From positions 806,001-870,000 of the forward strand of contig NZ_CP067395.1 of assembly GCF_017355525.1 (NCBI RefSeq): 64,000 nucleotides of DNA, given 5' to 3'. The stretch is from Lysobacter enzymogenes. GTDB lineage: Bacteria; Pseudomonadota; Gammaproteobacteria; Xanthomonadales; Xanthomonadaceae. The first letter of the stretch is position 1; each line of letters begins with the position of its first letter. Under the pieces are notes generated by a model that worked only from the letters and a program-made list of their open reading frames with translations, ran no database searches and was not told the DNA's origin. The position numbers were made by a program, and so were the translations under genes. Below, piece by piece: positions 1-8,233 of the stretch.

Positions 1-41
1 TAAGCGTTGTTGCAGGCATTCAACGCGAGACGGAGCAGGGC

Positions 42-1535
42 ATGGGCATCGAAAATCAGCGCTTGAGCGGCGGCGGGCGGGTGCAGTTGGCGAGCTGGGA
101 CGAACTGCGCCCGACCGCGCACGGCCCGGAACTGCAGGGGCGGGCCTGGAACCCCAACGCCAGCCGCACCGGCCTGGCGTTCTACGATTCCACCGTGCAC
201 TACATGCGCAACGACTGGGCCAGCCAGCACATGGACGTGGTGCCGGCGACGATGGGCGAGAAAAGCCTGCTGCTGTACCGCAACCGCGACTCGGACACCT
301 GGCACAGCGCCGAAGCGCTCGACATCGACCACGTGCAGCCGTGGAAGCAGCACCTGACCGCGCTGGGCACGCGCTCGCAGGCCGACGCGCACATGGCCTA
401 CAACGATGTCGGCAACCTGCGCGCGCTGCCGAGCGCGATCAACCGCGGCCGCGCCGCGGCCGAACGCGCGCTCGAGGCCGGCACCGATTCGCAGGCGTGG
501 CAGACCTGGTCGCGCGGCCATTTCCACTACGACCACGGCGCGGCGCATCCGCCGTTCGACCCGGCCCGCGACGGCGCCCGCCGCACCACCACGCGCTTCC
601 AGGACTGGACCCTCGACGACGGCCGCGCCTCGTTGAGCTTCGACACCCGGGTCGAAGGCAAGTGGTTCGAGCACCAACTGTCGCAGCAGTACCGCGGCAG
701 CTTTACGATCACCTCCGACCAGGGCTACCACCGCGAGGTGCCGCTGTTCGAATGCCCGGCGACCGGGCAGCTGGTGACCCGCGACGCGTTCGACATCGAC
801 CATATCCGTCCGTTCGAAGAAGTCGCGCGCGCGGCGCTGGCCGAGCGCGGCGGGCCGATCAGCAAGGCCGAGGCGCTGGATCTGTACAACGACACCGCGA
901 ATCTGCGCCTGGTCAGCCGTTCGGCCAACTGTTCGCACGAATGGGAGCTCGACGCGCAGGGCGAGTACCTCGACCGCGGCGACCGCGAGCACGAGGAGCC
1001 GGAAAACGACCTCGACCGCGCGTTCGTCGAATTCGGCCCGGACACGCCGGAGGACCATCGCGCGTTCGGCGAGGTGCGGCGGTGGTTCGACCATCAGCCG
1101 CCGCCGCAGCCGGTGCAGGACGACGCGCAGTCGGTGCACGTGTTGCAGCCGCGTTATGCGCTCGGCCATGCGCGCAATCCCGACACCCCGCTGTACGACA
1201 AGCTGCACGGGCAGGTCGCCGGCCAGAACCTGCATCACGGCCTCGGGCTGACCCCGACCGAGACCGCCAACGTCGCCGCGGCGCTGACCCTGGCGGTGCG
1301 CAACCAGGGTTGGCCGGACGCGACCGGCGCGGTCTACAACCAGGGCCACTTCCACGCCTACACCGGCCAGCCCGACGCGATGGTGCACACCAGCGTCGAG
1401 CTGCAGGCCGCGCGCGCGACGCCGGCCAACGACAGCGGCCGGCAACTGCACCAGCTGCAGCAGAACCCGCAGCAGGTCCAGGACGACCCCGGCGTGCAGG
1501 CGATGGACGTGCAGCAGCACCACGGCCGGGTGTAA
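42..1535 (+). CDS. Probable type IV secretion (X-T4SS) effector with two HNH-type nuclease modules
   Basis: A 497-residue protein without a signal peptide. Two similar modules are visible. The first has DIDH with His97, then a YND..NLR...S..NR stretch at residues 120-135. The second has DIDH with His254 and YNDTANLR near 282-289. This layout (DxDH plus a later N..NL motif) is that of HNH-type nucleases. From about residue 365 the sequence changes to a domain with NPDTPLYDKL and AAALTLAVRNQGW motifs and a Gln-rich tail, which matches the XVIPCD, the signal that sends antibacterial toxins through the Xanthomonadales type IV system. It is therefore probably a DNA- or RNA-degrading toxin injected into rivals. 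Its immunity gene is not visible downstream; it may lie left of the window, where a TAA at position 1 may end the previous gene. Function is inferred from motifs. Confidence 0.8.
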   Translation: MGIENQRLSGGGRVQLASWDELRPTAHGPELQGRAWNPNASRTGLAFYDSTVHYMRNDWASQHMDVVPATMGEKSLLLYRNRDSDTWHSAEALDIDHVQPWKQHLTALGTRSQADAHMAYNDVGNLRALPSAINRGRAAAERALEAGTDSQAWQTWSRGHFHYDHGAAHPPFDPARDGARRTTTRFQDWTLDDGRASLSFDTRVEGKWFEHQLSQQYRGSFTITSDQGYHREVPLFECPATGQLVTRDAFDIDHIRPFEEVARAALAERGGPISKAEALDLYNDTANLRLVSRSANCSHEWELDAQGEYLDRGDREHEEPENDLDRAFVEFGPDTPEDHRAFGEVRRWFDHQPPPQPVQDDAQSVHVLQPRYALGHARNPDTPLYDKLHGQVAGQNLHHGLGLTPTETANVAAALTLAVRNQGWPDATGAVYNQGHFHAYTGQPDAMVHTSVELQAARATPANDSGRQLHQLQQNPQQVQDDPGVQAMDVQQHHGRV

Positions 1536-1635
1536 GCGCCGGCGCCGCCGGCGCGGCCGGGATCGCTAAAGATTCCGACAGCGCCGGCGCGGCCGCGGCG
1601 GTGTACTGGCGCCTCCTTCGCCAGACGCCGCCGCC

Positions 1636-2853
1636 ATGTCCCCTCCGTTCCCGCCGCGCACCCGCCGCCGCCTCGCCCTGGCGCTGTCGATCGCGCTCGC
1701 CGCCGCGCTGCTGCCGGCGCGCGCGTCCGATCACCTGGATTCGCCGACCGTCATCGCCGACCCGCGCGCCGACATCGGCGATCTCTACGCCTGGATGCAG
1801 CCCGACGGCCGCCATCTGAACCTGGCCATGACCGTGGTCGGCCATACCTTCTCCGACCGCCTGCGCTACGTGTTCCGCATCGACAGCGCGCACCGCTTCG
1901 GCGGCGCCGAACGCAGCCTCGCCATCGTCTGCCGCTTCGCCGCCGCCGACCGCGCCGAATGCGTCGCCGACGGAGTCGACGCCGCGCGCGGCGACGCCCG
2001 CGGCGAAGCCGGACTGTGGGGCGACCAGCATCGTCTGCGCGTGTTCGCCGGCTTGCGCGACGACCCGTTCTTCAACAACGTGCGCGGCACCCGCGCCGCC
2101 TACAACGTCGCCGACGCCGCCCTGCGCGCCGGCGCGCCGGTCGACGCGGCCGGTTGCGCGAGCCTGCCCGCGGCGGCGGTGCAGGGCATCGACGAACAAT
2201 GGCGCCACACCGACGGCGGCCCGGCGCGCAACTTCCTCGCCGGCTGGACCCCGGCCGCGCTGGTGGTGCAGATCGACCTCAAAGCGGTGAATCGCGGCGG
2301 CCCGCTGCTGGCGGTGTGGGCGGCGACCGAATCGGGCGAAGGCCGGATCGACCGCGCCGGCCGCGTGCTGACCGGCAATGCGCTGCTCGGCACGCTCGAC
2401 GGCGAGGACGTCAGCAACCGGTTGAAGGAACGTTACAACGCGATCGAGCCGAAAGACGGCGCCGAGTTCGTGCCGGAAATCGAGAAAGGATTGGCGCTGT
2501 ACGACGGTTTCGACGGCCGTTGCGGCAACTCGCTGCTGGCCGCGCCGGAGCCTGCGCGGCGCTACCGCGCATTGGCGCAGTTGCTGGCCGACGACCGCCT
2601 GTGGATCGACAGCCGCCGGCGCCGCTGCGAACAGCCGTTCGCGGTGGAACTGGCGCAGGCCGCCGGCCGCAGCCAGTACCGCCGCGACTGCGGCGGGCGC
2701 ACGCCGTTGCAGACCGCGATCAACGTCTATCGCTCGTTGCTGGTGGATGCGAGCATCGACGGTATCAGCGACGGTCTGCTGCGCGACGAGAAGACGCCGT
2801 CGGTGTCGGAGTTTCCGTTCCTGGTGCCGGCGGAGAAGGAGTATTCGCCGTGA
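1636..2853 (+). CDS. DUF4331 family exported protein
   Basis: A 405-residue protein with an N-terminal signal peptide (basic start, then a hydrophobic Leu/Ala stretch ending ARA near residue 31). The mature part begins SDHLDSP and continues DIGDLYAWMQPDG, the hallmark of DUF4331, a family of exported proteins of unknown role. Three or four cysteines in the C-terminal half could form disulfides. The start chosen places the signal peptide at the N-terminus. It is upstream of a HupE-like protein and a DUF4198 protein on the same strand, but about 350 bases of repeat DNA separate them, so cotranscription is uncertain. The molecular function is unknown. Confidence 0.85.
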   Translation: MSPPFPPRTRRRLALALSIALAAALLPARASDHLDSPTVIADPRADIGDLYAWMQPDGRHLNLAMTVVGHTFSDRLRYVFRIDSAHRFGGAERSLAIVCRFAAADRAECVADGVDAARGDARGEAGLWGDQHRLRVFAGLRDDPFFNNVRGTRAAYNVADAALRAGAPVDAAGCASLPAAAVQGIDEQWRHTDGGPARNFLAGWTPAALVVQIDLKAVNRGGPLLAVWAATESGEGRIDRAGRVLTGNALLGTLDGEDVSNRLKERYNAIEPKDGAEFVPEIEKGLALYDGFDGRCGNSLLAAPEPARRYRALAQLLADDRLWIDSRRRRCEQPFAVELAQAAGRSQYRRDCGGRTPLQTAINVYRSLLVDASIDGISDGLLRDEKTPSVSEFPFLVPAEKEYSP

Positions 2854-2905
2854 GTCGTGCGCTGGGTCGTGGCCTGGATCGCGTCGCCCGGACGACGCAC
2901 TGGAC

Positions 2906-3175
2906 GTTCGGCTTCGCCGAAGTACAAGCGGAGCCCGCGTCCGCGGGAACGACAGCAATTGGGTTTTGTCGCGTCTCTCCCAACCGTCATTCCCGCGAAC
3001 GCTGGAATTCAGAGACTTCAGCGCCATCTCTGGCGCTGAGCCGCGGCCCGGATCGCGTCGCTTGGACGACGCCCTTGACTCCTGCTTCGGCGGGAACGAC
3101 AGCCGTTGGGTTCCGTCGCGTCTTTCCCAGCCGTCATTCCCGCGAACGCGGGAATCCAGAGACTTCAGCGCCATG
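2906..3175. repeat. Dispersed palindromic intergenic repeats (family A)
   Basis: The 350-base gap between the DUF4331 and HupE genes is filled mostly by copies of one repeat. Two direct copies start at 2985 and 3132 with CGTCATTCCCGCGAACGC and end with CAGAGACTTCAGCGCCAT. The GAACGACAG...GTCGCGTCT..CCCA block before each copy is repeated as well. At 2906-2955 lies an inverted copy of the TTCGGCTTCGCCGAAG / GAGCCCGCG arm seen near 7680-7714. The inner part (CCCGCGAACGCGGG) is self-complementary. No coding potential is convincing here. Confidence 0.8.
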
Positions 3176-3206
3176 CTTTGCCATCCGCATTGCAAGCCTC
3201 GGCCCC

Positions 3207-3785
3207 GTGCGCGCATCCGCCGCGCTGTCGCTTTGCTTGTACGCCGGTACAGCCGCCGCGCACTCCAGCACCGGACTCAGCGGCGGCTTCGGCGCCGGCT
3301 TCGCGCATCCGTTCGGCGGCGGCGATCACCTGCTGGCGATGGTCTGCGTCGGCGCCTGGGGCGCGCAACTCGGCGCGCCGCTGCGGTTGGCGCTGCCGCT
3401 CACCTTCCCGCTGACGATGGTCGTCGGCGCGGCGCTGGCCTTGTGGGGCTTGCCGATGGCCGCGGTGGAAAGCGGCATCGCGCTGTCGGTGCTGGCGCTG
3501 GGCGCGTGCATCGCTTGCCGCTGGCGCGCGCCGGTGTGGGCGGCGTGCGCGCTGGTCGCCGGGTTCGCGCTGCTGCACGGCTACGCGCATGGGCGCGAGT
3601 TGCCGGTCGCGGCCGATCCGGCCGGCTACAGCCTGGGTTTCGTGCTCGCCACCGGCCTGCTGCACGTGCTCGGCATCGGCATCGGCGAACTCGGCGTGCG
3701 TTTGAGCGGCGCGGCCTTGTGCGGCTTCGGCGCGGCGGTCGCGGCGGTCGGCGCCGGCTTCCTGTATTCGGCGCTGGTTGCATGA
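3207..3785 (+). CDS. HupE/UreJ family membrane protein (putative Ni/Co permease or accessory)
   Basis: A 192-residue protein starting at GTG 3207, chosen because the signal-like stretch (ASAALSLCLYAGTAAAHSS) begins just there and the upstream in-frame sequence is repeat DNA. After the signal comes HSSTG...GFAHPFGGGDHLLAMVCVGAWGAQ, the His-rich first helix typical of HupE/UreJ. About six membrane helices follow, including HGYAHGREL and a C-terminal LLHVLGIGIGELG. The family is linked to nickel or cobalt uptake beside hydrogenase and urease genes, but neither enzyme is encoded here. The stop codon overlaps the start of the next gene (ATGA), so the two are translationally coupled. Confidence 0.85.
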   Translation: MRASAALSLCLYAGTAAAHSSTGLSGGFGAGFAHPFGGGDHLLAMVCVGAWGAQLGAPLRLALPLTFPLTMVVGAALALWGLPMAAVESGIALSVLALGACIACRWRAPVWAACALVAGFALLHGYAHGRELPVAADPAGYSLGFVLATGLLHVLGIGIGELGVRLSGAALCGFGAAVAAVGAGFLYSALVA

Positions 3786-4288
3786 GCGGCGCGGCCTGGG
3801 CGCCGGCGGTGCTGTGCGCGGCGCTGGGCCTGCTGCTCGGGTCGTTGCCGACGCGGGCGGGGTGGGGCGCTGCGCTGGCGTTCGTCGCGGCGTGGATTGC
3901 AACGACAGGGGCGGTGGCGGCCGCGCCGTCGTTCGCCGCGTGGACGTGCGCGCATGCGGCGCAGTCGAGCGCGGCCTGCTGGATCGCCGCGCTGGCGACC
4001 GCGGGCGCGCAGTACGCGCCCGAGCGCGGCCGCGCGCGAGCGGCGGGGTGGCGCGCGCTCGCCGCCGGCATCTGCGTCGCCGCGGCCGCGTCGCCTTGCG
4101 CCGCTGCGTCCTCGCCGTGGTCGCCGGCCGGGATCGCGCTGGCGCTGCCGGCGCGTTGGTTGGTCTCGCGCGGCGCCGGCGTCGCGCTGAAAGTCGCCGC
4201 CAGTTGGCTGCTGGCGGTGGCGCTGCTGAGTCTGGTCTTGTCCGCACGGCCGGCGCTGCCCGGCGATGTGCCCGATCATCTGGAATAG
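3782..4288 (+). CDS. Small hydrophobic membrane protein downstream of HupE
   Basis: A 168-residue protein whose ATG overlaps the stop of the HupE-like gene by four bases. It has about five Ala/Leu-rich hydrophobic stretches, with several Cys and Trp residues in the middle third. I do not recognise a family. Because it sits between a HupE-like permease and a DUF4198 protein, it is probably part of the same membrane complex or operon, which is inference from position only. Confidence 0.65.
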   Translation: MSGAAWAPAVLCAALGLLLGSLPTRAGWGAALAFVAAWIATTGAVAAAPSFAAWTCAHAAQSSAACWIAALATAGAQYAPERGRARAAGWRALAAGICVAAAASPCAAASSPWSPAGIALALPARWLVSRGAGVALKVAASWLLAVALLSLVLSARPALPGDVPDHLE

Positions 4289-4299
4289 GGGATAGCGCA

Positions 4300-5139
4300 A
4301 TGCCGCTTCGTGTTTCGATCTTCGCCCTGGCGTTGGCCGCGCTGTGCTGCGCGCCGGCCGCCGCCCACGATTTCTGGATCCAGCCGGAGCCTTATCGCCC
4401 CGAACCGCAGGCTGTCACCGCACTGACCTTGCAGGTCGGGCACGGCCGCGACCGCCAGCGTTCGGCGATCCCGCTGCGGCGGATCCAGCGTTTCGAAGCG
4501 CTCGCCAGCGACGGCCGCCGGGTCGACCTGCGCCCGCAGCTGCAACCCGACCCGCGCGCGCCGGCCGATGCGCGCTTCGCCATGCCTGCCGGCGCGTGGG
4601 TGCTGGTGCTGGAAACCGACGCCGGCGCGCAAAGCCGCCTGCCGGCGCCGCGCTTCAACGATTACCTGCGCGCCGAAGGCCTGACCCCGGCGTTGGAACA
4701 GCGCCGCCTGCAAGGCCGCGACGGCGCCGAGGGTTCGGAGCGCTACAGCCGCCGCAGCAAGGCGCTGCTGCGCGTCGGCGCGGGCGCGGCGCCGGTCGAG
4801 GTCGCGGCGCTGCTCGCGCGGCCCGTCGGCCTGCCGCTGGAAATACTGCTCGACGCCGATCCGCACGCGCGCGGCGCGCGGCTGTCGGTGCGGGTGCTGT
4901 GGCAGGGCCGGCCGCTGCCGGGCGCATTGGTCAAGCTGACCCGGCTGGAGAACGACGCCGAGCCGCTCGACGCGCGCCGCACCGACGCCGGCGGGCGCGC
5001 CGAATTCGCCGCGCCCGGCGCCGGCACCTGGCTGTTGAACGCGATCTGGACGCGGCCGCTGCCGGCCGATGCGGAAGTGGATTTCGAAACTACTTTCAGC
5101 AGTTTGAGCTTCGAGATTCCGGCGCCCGCGCCGCACTAG
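4300..5139 (+). CDS. DUF4198-like periplasmic protein
   Basis: A 279-residue protein with a clear signal peptide (MPLRVSIFALALAALCCAPAAA, cleaved before HDFWIQPEPYRPEP). The HDFWIQP start and the C-terminal carboxypeptidase-like beta module (ALVKLTRLEND...TDAGGRAEFAAPGAGTWLLNAIW) are typical of DUF4198, found beside cobalt and nickel transport genes. The start lies 11 bases after the stop of the previous membrane gene, so the genes from 3207 to 5139 look like one operon. It probably binds or presents a metal in the periplasm. The metal cannot be read from sequence. Confidence 0.8.
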   Translation: MPLRVSIFALALAALCCAPAAAHDFWIQPEPYRPEPQAVTALTLQVGHGRDRQRSAIPLRRIQRFEALASDGRRVDLRPQLQPDPRAPADARFAMPAGAWVLVLETDAGAQSRLPAPRFNDYLRAEGLTPALEQRRLQGRDGAEGSERYSRRSKALLRVGAGAAPVEVAALLARPVGLPLEILLDADPHARGARLSVRVLWQGRPLPGALVKLTRLENDAEPLDARRTDAGGRAEFAAPGAGTWLLNAIWTRPLPADAEVDFETTFSSLSFEIPAPAPH

Positions 5140-5166
5140 CGGGCCCAGGTTCGGCCGCCGCCCAGG

Positions 5167-6177
5167 TCAGCGCTGGGCGTCGGCGCTCAATCCGAGCTCG
5201 ATCCAGTAGTGCCCGGCATCCGCACCCGGCTGCGAGCTCAGGCTCAGCCGCCAGCGCCGGCCTTCGCGTTCGCTGCGCCAGCGCAGCTCGCCGGGCGCGC
5301 GGGTCCAGCCGTCCTGGCGATCCATGCCCGCGCCGATGCGCTGCAGCAGTTCCGCCGCCGGCGTCGCGCTGGCGACGCGATAGCGCTTGCGCCACTGGCG
5401 TTCGTCGCCGATCGAAAACTCGGTGCGGGCGTCGAGGTCCTTGGGCCAGTCGACCGCCTTTTCCAGTTGGGCGGGCAGATGGCGGTCGGCGAGGCGCGAG
5501 CGCACGAAGCCGCCATCGGGTTTCCAGTCGTACTCCAGATGCAGCGCGACCGAGCGCGCCTGTTCGACGCCGCGGAGCTTGGCCACCACATGCAGCGCCG
5601 CATCCAGGCCCGAGGACAGCCCGGCGGAGGTGACGATGCGTTCGTTGTCGGCCCAACGCACGTCGCGCACGACCTTGACCTTGGGAAAACGCCGCGCCAG
5701 CTCGTCGATGCGCGGGGTGAAGGTGGTCGCCTCCAGGCCGTCGAGCAGGCCGGCCGAGGCGAGCACGAACGCGCCGGTGCACACCGACAGCAGTTCGCGG
5801 CCGGCGCCGGTCTGGCGGCGCAGGAAGTCGAGGATGCGCGGGTCCTGTTCGGCCTGTCCGACATCGCCGCCGGGCATCAGGATCACGTCGAACGGCGGCG
5901 CCTCGGCGAGCGACGCGTCGGGCGTCACCTTAAGCCCCATTTCCGTGGTCACCGGCTTGCCGTCGGGCGACAGCGTGGTCACGCCGAAACCGGCGTTGCC
6001 GAACACCTCGTAGGGGCCGGCGAAATCGATGATCTCGACGCCGTCGAACAGGACGATGCCGACCCGCACCGGCGGCTGGCTGTGCGGCGCATGTGCGGCG
6101 GCCGCGGCCGCCGGCCACAGCGCGGCGCACAGCGATACGAGCAGGACGAAACGGTGCAGCGTGCGGCGCAGTCGCAT
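5167..6177 (-). CDS. Exported DJ-1/PfpI family protein
   Basis: A 336-residue protein with a signal peptide (hydrophobic stretch ending AAAAAHA). Residues of about 40-215 form a DJ-1/PfpI (class I glutamine amidotransferase-like) domain: VRVGIVLFDGVEIIDFAGPYEVF, then DVILMPGG, and the nucleophile elbow LLSVCTGAFVLASAGLLDG with its cysteine. About 120 further residues form a C-terminal extension with no motif I recognise. The same domain forms the N-terminal half of the regulator encoded just upstream at 6300-7355 on the same strand. It may be a periplasmic enzyme or a ligand-binding partner of that regulator; this is inference. Confidence 0.85.
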   Translation of the reverse strand: MRLRRTLHRFVLLVSLCAALWPAAAAAAHAPHSQPPVRVGIVLFDGVEIIDFAGPYEVFGNAGFGVTTLSPDGKPVTTEMGLKVTPDASLAEAPPFDVILMPGGDVGQAEQDPRILDFLRRQTGAGRELLSVCTGAFVLASAGLLDGLEATTFTPRIDELARRFPKVKVVRDVRWADNERIVTSAGLSSGLDAALHVVAKLRGVEQARSVALHLEYDWKPDGGFVRSRLADRHLPAQLEKAVDWPKDLDARTEFSIGDERQWRKRYRVASATPAAELLQRIGAGMDRQDGWTRAPGELRWRSEREGRRWRLSLSSQPGADAGHYWIELGLSADAQR

Positions 6178-6299
6178 GGCGATAGAAGTCGTGAGGGGAT
6201 GCGCGCCACGATAGGCAGCCGCGGCGCGCATAAACGGACGCGCAGCGGGCCATTGCGGACAGATCGCGCGCCGCGCCGCGCGCGTCCGGCGCGGCGACC

Positions 6300-7355
6300 T
6301 CAGTCGGCGCGAAAGCGCTGGCGGTAGTCGCTCGGCGCGACGCCGAGCGTGCGCGCGAACGCGCGGCGCATCGCTTCGGCGCTGCCGAAGCCGCATTCCA
6401 GCGCGATCCGGGCGATGTCCTTGGCGGTGGATTCCAGCAGCGGCTTGGCCGCTTCGATGCGCAAGCCCTCGACGTACTTGTGCGGGGTGGCGGCGAACGC
6501 GGCGCTGAAGCGGCGGGCGAACTGGCGCGGGCTCATGTGCACGCGCGCGGCGAGCCGGGCCACGTCGAGGCGCTGGCGCAGGTGCGCGCGCATCCACGCG
6601 TCGAGCGCGGCGAACGGGTCGGGCAGGTCCAGCGCCTGCAATTCGCCGCTGAACTGGCTTTGCCCGCCCGAGCGCTTGCTGGCCATGACCATGCGCTTGG
6701 CCACCTGCAGCGCCAGCGCCTGGCCGTGATCGGCGGCGACCATCGCCAGGGCCAGGTCCATGCCGGCGGTGATGCCGGCCGAGGTCCAGGTCTCGCCGTC
6801 GCGGGTGTAGATGGCGTCGGCCTGCACGCGCACGCGCGGATAGCGCGCGCGCAGCTCGGCCACGTCGAGCCAGTGGGTGCTGGCCTGACGTCCGTCGAGC
6901 GCGCCGGATTCGGCCAGCAGCAGCGCGCCGCTGCACACCGAGGCGACCCGCCGCACCCGCGTCGCGGCGAGGCGCAGCCAGTCGACCAGGGCGCGGTCGG
7001 CGCGGGCGAGATCGAGCGCGTCGCCCATGCCGCCGCAGACCATGAGCGTGTCCGTATCGGCCGGCATCTGCGTGTAGTGCGCGTCTGGGCTCAAGCGCAG
7101 CCCGGCGGCCAGCGGCACCGGCGCCAGATCGGCGGCGAGCAGTTGCAGCCGGTACAGCGGCGGCCGTTGCGGCGATTGTTCCTGCGCCTGCCGGCTCGCG
7201 AGCGCGAACACTTCCAGCGGCCCGCAAATGTCCAGCGACTGCGCGCCGGGGTAGATCAGCATGCAGACGGTGAGGGTGGCTTGCGCCGGCGCAGCGGCGC
7301 TCGGGGCGGGCGTCGGCAAGGCGGAACGCGGTCGGGCGTTGGCGGAGCGGGGCAT
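6300..7355 (-). CDS. GlxA-type AraC family transcriptional regulator
   Basis: A 351-residue regulator. The N-terminal half is a DJ-1/PfpI-like sensor domain (TVCMLIYPGAQSLDICGPLEVFAL; VASVCSGALLLAESGALDG). The C-terminal half, from about residue 245, is a double helix-turn-helix AraC domain (RLDVARLAARVHMSPRQFARRF and IARIALECGFGSAEAMRRAF...GVAPSDYRQRF). The start at 7355 is the first ATG after the repeat-filled region; upstream in-frame sequence is repeat DNA. It lies 122 bases upstream of the exported DJ-1 protein on the same strand, so it may control it. The ligand is unknown. Confidence 0.9.
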   Translation of the reverse strand: MPRSANARPRSALPTPAPSAAAPAQATLTVCMLIYPGAQSLDICGPLEVFALASRQAQEQSPQRPPLYRLQLLAADLAPVPLAAGLRLSPDAHYTQMPADTDTLMVCGGMGDALDLARADRALVDWLRLAATRVRRVASVCSGALLLAESGALDGRQASTHWLDVAELRARYPRVRVQADAIYTRDGETWTSAGITAGMDLALAMVAADHGQALALQVAKRMVMASKRSGGQSQFSGELQALDLPDPFAALDAWMRAHLRQRLDVARLAARVHMSPRQFARRFSAAFAATPHKYVEGLRIEAAKPLLESTAKDIARIALECGFGSAEAMRRAFARTLGVAPSDYRQRFRAD

Positions 7356-7450
7356 GCGCAGGCTGGGCGGGTCGGGCGGGGGACGTGGCCATGATGCGCA
7401 TGCGCAGGCCGGCGCGACAGTGGCGCGGGCGATGCGGTCCGGGTGGGCGA

Positions 7451-7737
7451 TGCGGGAATCCAGGGATGTCAGCGTCATGCCTGGATGAAGCCCTGGGTTC
7501 CCGCGTTCGCGGGAACGACGATAGGTGGGTTTCACTGCGTCTCTCCCGACCGTCATTCCCGCGAAAGCGGGAATCCAGAGACTTCAGCGCTATGTCTCGA
7601 TGAAGCCCTGGGTTCCCGCTTTCGCGGGAACGACGATAGGTGGGCTTCGCCGCGCCTTTTCCAGCCGTCATTCCCGCGATCGCGGGCTCCGCTCTTACTT
7701 CGGCGAAGCCGAACATCCAGAGACTTCAGCGCCATCC
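7451..7737. repeat. Dispersed palindromic intergenic repeats (family A, second cluster)
   Basis: Three tandem partial copies of the repeat also seen at 2906-3175. Copies of CGTCATTCCCGCGA...CGGG begin near 7551 and 7667, each followed by CCAGAGACTTCAGCGC; a partial copy starts at 7451 (TGCGGGAATCCAGGG). Between them are GAAGCCCTGGGTTCCCGC...GCGGGAACGACGATAGGTGGG blocks. The last copy carries an insert-like arm (CTCCGCTCTTACTTCGGCGAAGCCGAA) that appears inverted at 2906-2940. Nothing coding is seen from 7356 to about 7800. Confidence 0.8.
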
Positions 7738-7834
7738 CGCACTGATCGCTTTCAGCAAACGTCGATCTCACATTTGTCACCTCCATCGCGACCGCGTTTG
7801 CCGCACTATCGACGTTCCTTCAGGAGAAACCCGC

Positions 7835-8230
7835 ATGGCCGCCGCCAGCAAAGCCAAGACGCCCGCCGCCAAGACTGTCGCCAAGAAAGCCGTCAAGAAA
7901 GCCGCGCCGGCGAAGGCGCCTGCGAAAAAAGCCGCGGCCAAGACCGCCGCGGCAAAACCCGCTGCGAAGACGCCCGCCGCGAGCAAAGCCCCGGCGAAAA
8001 ACGCCAATAAGCCCGCCGCCGCAAGCGCGGACAAAGTGCAAGGCCCGGCCTCGTACTTTCCCTCGATCGAAAAGACCTACGGCAAGCCGGTCGCGCACTG
8101 GTTCGCACTCATCGACGCGCTCGGCGCGCGCAAGCACATGGAACTGGTGGCCGAACTCAAGAGCGCGCACGGCATCGGCCACGGCCATGCCAACGCCCTG
8201 GTCGCCTATCGCCTCGCCGGCAAGCGCTGA
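7835..8230 (+). CDS. DUF4287 protein with histone H1-like Lys/Ala N-terminal tail
   Basis: A 131-residue protein. Residues 1-65 are almost only Ala, Lys, Pro and Thr in AAKKA / KAPAKKA repeats, like eukaryotic histone H1 tails. The remainder (GPASYFPSIEKTYGKPVAHWFALIDALG...HGIGHGHANALVAYRLAGKR) is the DUF4287 domain. An AGGAG ribosome site lies eight bases before the ATG. The tail should bind nucleic acid without sequence specificity. The DUF4287 role is unknown. The upstream 90 bases are AT-richer and probably hold the promoter. Confidence 0.85.
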   Translation: MAAASKAKTPAAKTVAKKAVKKAAPAKAPAKKAAAKTAAAKPAAKTPAASKAPAKNANKPAAASADKVQGPASYFPSIEKTYGKPVAHWFALIDALGARKHMELVAELKSAHGIGHGHANALVAYRLAGKR

Positions 8231-8233
8231 AGC

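Noticed and set aside
913..3216. A 767-residue minus-strand open frame
   Set aside because: It runs across the effector, the DUF4331 gene and repeats, with no recognisable domain.
2985..7737. Possible CRISPR-like array from the GTCATTCCCGCG repeats
   Set aside because: The copies are not evenly spaced, differ in orientation, and have no unique spacers of constant length. No cas genes are present.
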